DNA from: Candidatus Margulisiibacteriota bacterium
GTDB lineage: Bacteria > Margulisbacteria > WOR-1 > JAKLHX01
Assembly (NCBI GenBank): GCA_022709925.1
Contig: JAKLHX010000022.1
Span: forward strand, 1 to 11,522
Direction: 5' to 3'
Length of the DNA stretch: 11,522 bases
A model generated the notes under the pieces. The model saw nothing but the letters and a program-made list of their open reading frames with translations. It ran no database searches and was not told where the DNA came from. A program made the translations under genes and the position numbers. Shown in pieces: positions 7,792 through 11,522 of this stretch. The first letter of the stretch is position 1. Each line of letters opens with the position of its first letter.

Positions 7792-9498
7792 TCAGGCGCC
7801 GGCTTCTTTCAAGAAATCTTCAAGCGATCTCACACCGAGATCTCCTTTTTCTCTGGAGCGGACGGCGACAGAACCTAATTCGACTTCTTTGTCCCCAACC
7901 ACGAGCATATAAGGGACTTTTTGCATTTGGGCTTCCCTTATCTTAAGGCCGATCTTTTCGCGGCGTTCGTCGGTCTCGACCCTGATATCTTTTTCTCTGA
8001 GCAGTTCTGCGATCTTTTGCGCATGATCGTTATGCCTGTCGGCGATCGGAAGTACAACGGCTTGCACCGGAGCCAACCAGAACGGGAAAGCTCCCGCATA
8101 ATGTTCCGTAAGAACCCCGATGAATCTCTCCATACTGCCAAGAACTACCCTGTGTATCATCACGGGCCTGTGATGCGCGCCGTCTTCGCCTATATAGCTA
8201 AGGTCGAACCTCTCAGGGTTGTTAAAATCCACCTGTATAGTAGGCCCCTGCCAGAAACGGCCTATCGCATCTTTTAACTTCACGTCTATTTTCGGGCCGT
8301 AGAACACGCCGGCACCAGGATCAACATCATATTCGATGCCTTTTGCCTTCATAGCATCTTCAAGGGCTTTCGTAGCGCTCTTCCAGTTCTCTTCGGTCCC
8401 GACATAGCTCTCCGGACGTGTAGCCAAGAAAACCTTAAAATCTTCAAAGCCGAATTTTTTTATCATGTCAAAAGCAAAATCGATCGTCTTTGCTATCTCG
8501 TCCTGGAGCTGTTCCTGGGTACAAAATATATGCGCGTCATCCTGAGTGAACCCTCTGACCCTCATGAGGCCGTGAAGGACCCCTGACCTCTCATATCTGT
8601 AGACGGTCCCCAGCTCAAAAAACCTCACAGGCAATTCCCTGTAACTGTTTATCTTCCTGTTGAATATCAGTATATGACCCGGGCAGTTCATCGGCTTTAG
8701 GACATATTCCTGCTCGTCTATGTTCATAAAATACATGTTCTCTTTGTAATAGCCAGTATGTCCGGAAGTGTTCCAAAGGTCTATCTTTGCGATATGAGGG
8801 ATCACGACCTGCTGATAGCCCCTTTTACGATGTTCTTTTTTCAATGTGTCTTCTATGACGCCCCTGAGCGCGGCCCCTTTAGGGTGATAATACACGAGGC
8901 CAGCTCCTGCTTGCTCATGATAAATGTTGAAGAGGTCGAGTTCTTTTCCCAGACGCCTGTGATCGCGCTTAAGAGCTTCTTCCATCCTTGTTACATATTC
9001 GTCAAGTTCTTTTTTTGTATTAAAAGCCGTTCCGTATATCCTTTGGAGCATCGCGTTCTTTTCGTCGCCTCTCCAATAAGCGCCCGCTATCTTTAAAAGC
9101 TTGAAGGCCTTGATCTTGCCGGTTGAGCTTATATGCGGACCGCGGCACATATCCGTAAAATCACCGTTCTTATAGAAAGATACCTGCGCGTCAGGTATTT
9201 CCCGAAGCAGTTCTGTCTTGTATTTTTCTCCGGCATTTTCGAGCAGTTGCGAGGCTTTTTCTTTTGAAAGTTCCAGACGCTCAAAAGGAATGTCTTTTTT
9301 TATGATCTCGGTCATTTCAGCTTCTATTTTAGGAAGATCCTCTTCGGTCAGAGGCCTCGGAAGTTCAAAATCATAATAAAAGCCCTCTTCGATGGCGGGA
9401 CCTATTGCAAGCTTGGCATCGGGAAAAAGTTTTTTAACCGCCATCGCCATGATATGCGACGCGGAGTGGCGTAATATTTCAAGATCGTTATGTTCCAT
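7792..9498 (-). CDS. thrS: Threonyl-tRNA synthetase lacking the N-terminal TGS domain
   Basis: Class II synthetase joining threonine to tRNA-Thr. I chose the ATG at 9498 (568 aa). A GTG five codons upstream (9513) is possible but has no spaced ribosome-binding site; the numbers below count from that GTG. The protein opens almost directly in the editing domain, with H16 and H20 of HSASH and C123/H127 of DMCRGPH, so the usual TGS domain of about 60 residues is absent (common ThrRS length is about 640). The catalytic core has KPMNCPGH (zinc ligand C277), motif 2 around 299-331 including H328, and motif 3 with the third zinc ligand H454 in IHRVVLGSMERF. The C-terminal anticodon-binding domain is complete (about 480-573). 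A TATAAT lies 6 nt before the ATG and no Shine-Dalgarno is well placed, so the mRNA may be leaderless. The neighbouring coiled-coil ORF is about 200 bp upstream. Confidence 0.96.
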   Translation of the reverse strand: MEHNDLEILRHSASHIMAMAVKKLFPDAKLAIGPAIEEGFYYDFELPRPLTEEDLPKIEAEMTEIIKKDIPFERLELSKEKASQLLENAGEKYKTELLREIPDAQVSFYKNGDFTDMCRGPHISSTGKIKAFKLLKIAGAYWRGDEKNAMLQRIYGTAFNTKKELDEYVTRMEEALKRDHRRLGKELDLFNIYHEQAGAGLVYYHPKGAALRGVIEDTLKKEHRKRGYQQVVIPHIAKIDLWNTSGHTGYYKENMYFMNIDEQEYVLKPMNCPGHILIFNRKINSYRELPVRFFELGTVYRYERSGVLHGLMRVRGFTQDDAHIFCTQEQLQDEIAKTIDFAFDMIKKFGFEDFKVFLATRPESYVGTEENWKSATKALEDAMKAKGIEYDVDPGAGVFYGPKIDVKLKDAIGRFWQGPTIQVDFNNPERFDLSYIGEDGAHHRPVMIHRVVLGSMERFIGVLTEHYAGAFPFWLAPVQAVVLPIADRHNDHAQKIAELLREKDIRVETDERREKIGLKIREAQMQKVPYMLVVGDKEVELGSVAVRSREKGDLGVRSLEDFLKEAGA

Positions 9499-9504
9499 GG
9501 ATAT

Positions 9505-9510
9505 ATTATA
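9505..9510 (-). promoter_or_regulatory. Perfect -10 hexamer immediately upstream of thrS
   Basis: TATAAT on the - strand ends 6 nt before the thrS ATG, which would place the transcription start at or beside the start codon. No good -35 is seen 16-18 bp upstream. A chance match in A/T-rich DNA cannot be excluded. Confidence 0.35.
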
Positions 9511-9608
9511 CACCCTGAGAAAGAGCTTCAGCTTCGCTTTTTCTTTATGCTATAGAAACTTTTAAGGCTTTTTACGTCGAGTCCTCATCAATGGAAAAAG
9601 TATTGAGT

Positions 9609-9713
9609 CTAGTCCAAAAGACTCTTCGGCGGTTTGCTCTTGCGGAATGCTTCTAAAATCATTTGTTCTTCCTCATCCAACGAGGCTTCGCTTAAGGGGT
9701 TAATTCCGGCTCT
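9609..9713 (-). pseudogene. Orphan reading frame, possible remnant or frameshifted tail (34 codons)
   Basis: Directly after the coiled-coil gene, in the +1 frame relative to it, about 34 codons read as protein-like sequence: INPLSEASLDEEEQ followed by an amphipathic stretch MILEAFRKSKPPKS, ending at TAG. There is no ATG or GTG with a ribosome-binding site at its head; the only internal starts are a TTG and a late ATG. The composition recalls the short acidic helix of some small antitoxins (LDEEEQ...LEAF), but that is an impression, not a match. It could be the end of a decayed gene, a C-terminal extension reached by frameshift, or chance. Confidence 0.25.
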
Positions 9714-10017
9714 CCAACTTGTTAAGTCTCTCAAGGATTGTCTTGTGGTCGATGATCCTATGCTCGTCCTCGATGCGCCGCATTCCGTAAGTGATAGAAT
9801 GATATTCGTCCTTATGAAAATCCAGTTTTTTATAAACCGTATCAAAGTGTGAGAACATATCATCCCTAAAGAACGCAAATGTCTCTTTCAGTTCGTCATA
9901 TTTGGCTTCAAGACAGCTTATCTTATTATTCGTCATTGAAGACATAGAATCGATCTTCTTCTCAATCCTTGCTAAAGTGTCGTATTTTTCGTCAGCCTTT
10001 TTGGATTTTACCGTCAT
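9700..10017 (-). CDS. Small hypothetical coiled-coil protein (105 aa)
   Basis: I do not recognise a named family. The protein is hydrophilic and highly charged, with no signal peptide or membrane segment. It appears almost wholly helical, with heptad-like hydrophobic spacing in the first half (about residues 13-48) and again in the last third, ending HKTILERLNKLESRN. A more aromatic, histidine-containing middle (about 47-77, FAFFRDDMFSHFD...KDEYHS) separates the two. Oligomerisation or a scaffold role is possible, but no function can be assigned. The gene call is supported by AGGAGG (complement of 10023-10028) a few bases before the ATG and by a promoter further upstream, so it is probably expressed independently of dxr. 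It lies between dxr and thrS. A protein-like sequence continues past its stop in another frame (see the orphan frame entry). Confidence 0.7.
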   Translation of the reverse strand: MTVKSKKADEKYDTLARIEKKIDSMSSMTNNKISCLEAKYDELKETFAFFRDDMFSHFDTVYKKLDFHKDEYHSITYGMRRIEDEHRIIDHKTILERLNKLESRN

Positions 10018-10022
10018 ACAAA

Positions 10023-10028
10023 CCTCCT
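10023..10028 (-). promoter_or_regulatory. Strong ribosome-binding site of the coiled-coil gene
   Basis: AGGAGG within CAAGGAGGTTTGT immediately precedes the ATG at 10017. It is one of the best Shine-Dalgarno matches in the window and fixes this start. Confidence 0.8.
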
Positions 10029-10045
10029 TGAACCGGCAGGATTAC

Positions 10046-10074
10046 ATTATAGTGTACGAAAAGACAGGCTTCAA
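10046..10074 (-). promoter_or_regulatory. Predicted sigma70-type promoter between dxr and the coiled-coil gene
   Basis: On the - strand, TTGAAG (10074-10069; 4 of 6) and a perfect TATAAT (10051-10046) are separated by exactly 17 bp. The implied start is about 20 nt upstream of the ribosome-binding site of the small ORF. It could also drive thrS by readthrough. Confidence 0.6.
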
Positions 10075-10100
10075 TGCCGGCTCAGGTCAACTAACAGCAA

Positions 10101-11231
10101 TTATTCCGCCAATGCTTCAGCTCTTGCCCACTTCTCCGATTCAAGTATTTGATCGAGCGAAGGTTTTTTGATGAGCTTGTGCTCCTTCATTGTAGACCTG
10201 ACGATCCTGGGAATATCCGTGAACTTTATTTTGTCTTTCAGGAACATCTCGACCGCGCTGTCGTTGGCCGCCGAAAGCACCGCAGGCATGGTGCCGCCGG
10301 TATTTCCGGCTTCATATGCGAGTTTAAGGCACGGGAATCTATCGGTATCGGGCTTTTCAAAATTCAAAGTGCCGATCTTCGCAAAATCCAGGATGCCAAA
10401 ATCCCTCGCCTGCCTTTTTGGATAGAACAACGCATATTGTATCGCCGTACGCATATCCGGGACTCCCATCTGCGCAAGGACAGATCCGTCCTCGAACTCT
10501 ACCATAGAGTGTATTATGCTCTGCGGATGCACTACGACATCGATCTTTTCATACGGGACATTGAACAGATGATGGGCTTCTATCACTTCAAGACCTTTGT
10601 TCATTAATGTCGCGCAATCTATCGTGATCTTGGGGCCCATGTTCCATGTCGGATGCGCGAGCGCCTGTTTCGCAGTCACTTTTCCCAGCTGTTTTTTGGA
10701 AAATCTCCTGAAAGGCCCCCCGGAAGCCGTAAGTATAAGCCTTTTTATTTTATTCCCCGCACTGCCCTGCAGACATTGGAATATAGCGCTATGCTCGCTG
10801 TCCAAAGGAAGCAGCGGCGCATCATGCTTTCTGGCCAAAGGCATAACGATATCCCCGGCAGCGACAAGTATCTCTTTGCTTGCGATCGCGATCGTTTTGC
10901 CTTTTTTGATCGCGGCGATCGTAGCGGGAAGTCCGGCGGTCCCTACTATAGACATCACAAGCATATCAACGGCGGGATTTTGCGCTATCTTTATAAGGCT
11001 GTCGGGACCGGAAAGTATCTTCGAACGTGAGAATTTCTTTGGATCGAACTCTTTATCGGCTATAGAAACGACCGAAGGAGAGAACTTTTTTGACTGTTTT
11101 TCGAATATATCTAGATAGCCCTTGGTCGCCAGGGCAAAAACATCAAATAAATCAGGAAAGGCAGACACTACATCCAGCGTCTGCCTTCCGATAGAACCCG
11201 TTGAACCTAAGACCGCGATCCTTTTTTTCAC
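10101..11231 (-). CDS. dxr: 1-deoxy-D-xylulose 5-phosphate reductoisomerase
   Basis: 376 aa, full length. It converts DXP to 2-C-methyl-D-erythritol 4-phosphate with NADPH and a divalent metal, the first committed step of the MEP isoprenoid pathway, in the cytoplasm. The NADPH loop GSTGSIG is at 9-15, AIASKEILV around K119, metal ligands D144 and E146 in DSEH with third ligand E215, ASGGPF at 169-174, the flexible loop HPTWNMG at 193-199, NKGLEVIEA at 211-219 and HPQSIIHSMVEF at 235-246. C206 replaces the serine that binds substrate phosphate in the E. coli enzyme (S222). The start is GTG, overlapping the ilvC TGA as GTGA. The ribosome-binding site is weak, so translation probably depends on coupling to ilvC. 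dxr more often sits beside cdsA, uppS or rseP; none is here. Confidence 0.97.
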   Translation of the reverse strand: MKKRIAVLGSTGSIGRQTLDVVSAFPDLFDVFALATKGYLDIFEKQSKKFSPSVVSIADKEFDPKKFSRSKILSGPDSLIKIAQNPAVDMLVMSIVGTAGLPATIAAIKKGKTIAIASKEILVAAGDIVMPLARKHDAPLLPLDSEHSAIFQCLQGSAGNKIKRLILTASGGPFRRFSKKQLGKVTAKQALAHPTWNMGPKITIDCATLMNKGLEVIEAHHLFNVPYEKIDVVVHPQSIIHSMVEFEDGSVLAQMGVPDMRTAIQYALFYPKRQARDFGILDFAKIGTLNFEKPDTDRFPCLKLAYEAGNTGGTMPAVLSAANDSAVEMFLKDKIKFTDIPRIVRSTMKEHKLIKKPSLDQILESEKWARAEALAE

Positions 11232-11522
11232 TTTTTCAGCCAGACCATCATCTTTCTCAGATTTCCGCCAACCTTTTCGATCATATGTTCTCTGCCCTTT
11301 TTAAGGAGCGCCAAGAACACCGGTCTTCCGGCCTGATTTTCGGTGATCCATTCTTTTGCAAAAGATCCGTTCTGTATCCTGTTGAGGACATATTTCATCT
11401 TTGACTTGATGGATTCGTCTATTAAGTAAGGCCCTACGGTTATGTCCCCGTATTTCGCGGTATTGCTGATAGCGGCTCTCATACCGGCTATTCCTTTTTC
11501 GTACATAAGATCAACGATAAGC
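11228..11522 (-). CDS. ilvC: Ketol-acid reductoisomerase, C-terminal part only (start beyond window)
   Basis: The last ~98 residues of class I ketol-acid reductoisomerase, which isomerises and reduces acetohydroxy acids with NADPH and Mg2+ in valine, leucine and isoleucine synthesis. The frame stays open to the window edge, where the codons read LIVDLMYEKGIAGMR, so the ATG at 11506 is an internal Met of a conserved block and not the start. Further family signatures are ISNTAKYGD, FAKEWITENQAGRP and the C-terminal EKVGGNLRKMMVWLKK. The NADPH-binding domain and most metal ligands lie outside the window. The TGA stop overlaps the GTG of dxr, implying a shared transcript. Confidence 0.95.
   Translation of the reverse strand, partial: LIVDLMYEKGIAGMRAAISNTAKYGDITVGPYLIDESIKSKMKYVLNRIQNGSFAKEWITENQAGRPVFLALLKKGREHMIEKVGGNLRKMMVWLKK

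Noticed and set aside
9520..9540. Tandem GAAGCTGAAGCT upstream of thrS
   Set aside because: Only two 6-bp copies, no wider repeat; likely chance.
9595..9624. GAGTC...GACTC inverted repeat followed by CTTTTT on the - strand, as a terminator after the small ORF
   Set aside because: Only 5 bp of stem with a 10-nt loop and a T-run displaced by several bases; too weak to call.
9514..9700. Possible T-box leader for thrS
   Set aside because: No T-box consensus, specifier stem or antiterminator/terminator pair is recognisable, and part of the region reads as a protein remnant.
10882..10925. Repeated GCGATCG/GATCGCGATCG-like palindromes, recalling the cyanobacterial HIP1 element
   Set aside because: They lie inside dxr, encode the conserved AAIKKGKTIAIAS region, and follow from GCG and ATC codon use. 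They are not dispersed through the window.

Overview
The window is a compact bacterial stretch, about 46-48% G+C by eye, of core amino-acid and isoprenoid metabolism. No mobile element, CRISPR array, phage gene or RNA gene is visible. Bacterial-type GltB/GltD glutamate synthase, a deoxyxylulose-phosphate (MEP) pathway enzyme and Shine-Dalgarno/sigma70-like signals point to a free-living bacterium with NADPH-based biosynthesis. The stand-alone PEP/pyruvate-binding-domain protein and the ThrRS without a TGS domain would fit an uncultured lineage such as Omnitrophota or Elusimicrobiota. That placement is a low-confidence guess, because no rRNA or marker phylogeny is available here.

Layout. At the left edge, on the + strand, is the 3' part of a PEP/pyruvate (PPDK_N, ATP-grasp-like) protein whose true start lies outside the window. 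It converges on, and overlaps by 23 bp, gltD on the - strand; a hairpin followed by a T-run sits in the overlap. Everything else of substance is on the - strand. Read in transcription order from the right edge: the 3' end of ilvC (start outside the window), dxr (4-bp overlap with ilvC), a small coiled-coil ORF with its own promoter and a strong ribosome-binding site, thrS, then gltB and gltD.

Function. GltB and GltD together form NADPH-dependent glutamate synthase, converting glutamine plus 2-oxoglutarate into two glutamates. IlvC (branched-chain amino acids) and Dxr (isoprenoids) are both NADPH- and metal-dependent reductoisomerases acting on pyruvate-derived substrates. ThrS charges tRNA-Thr. 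The gltB leader carries a predicted promoter followed by an intrinsic-terminator-like hairpin just before the ribosome-binding site, which suggests attenuation of gltBD.

I found no clearly new multi-gene system. The points most worth a second look are the gltB leader hairpin, a possibly leaderless thrS, a Ser-to-Cys change at a phosphate-binding position of Dxr, the ilvC-dxr overlap, and an orphan reading frame after the coiled-coil gene.
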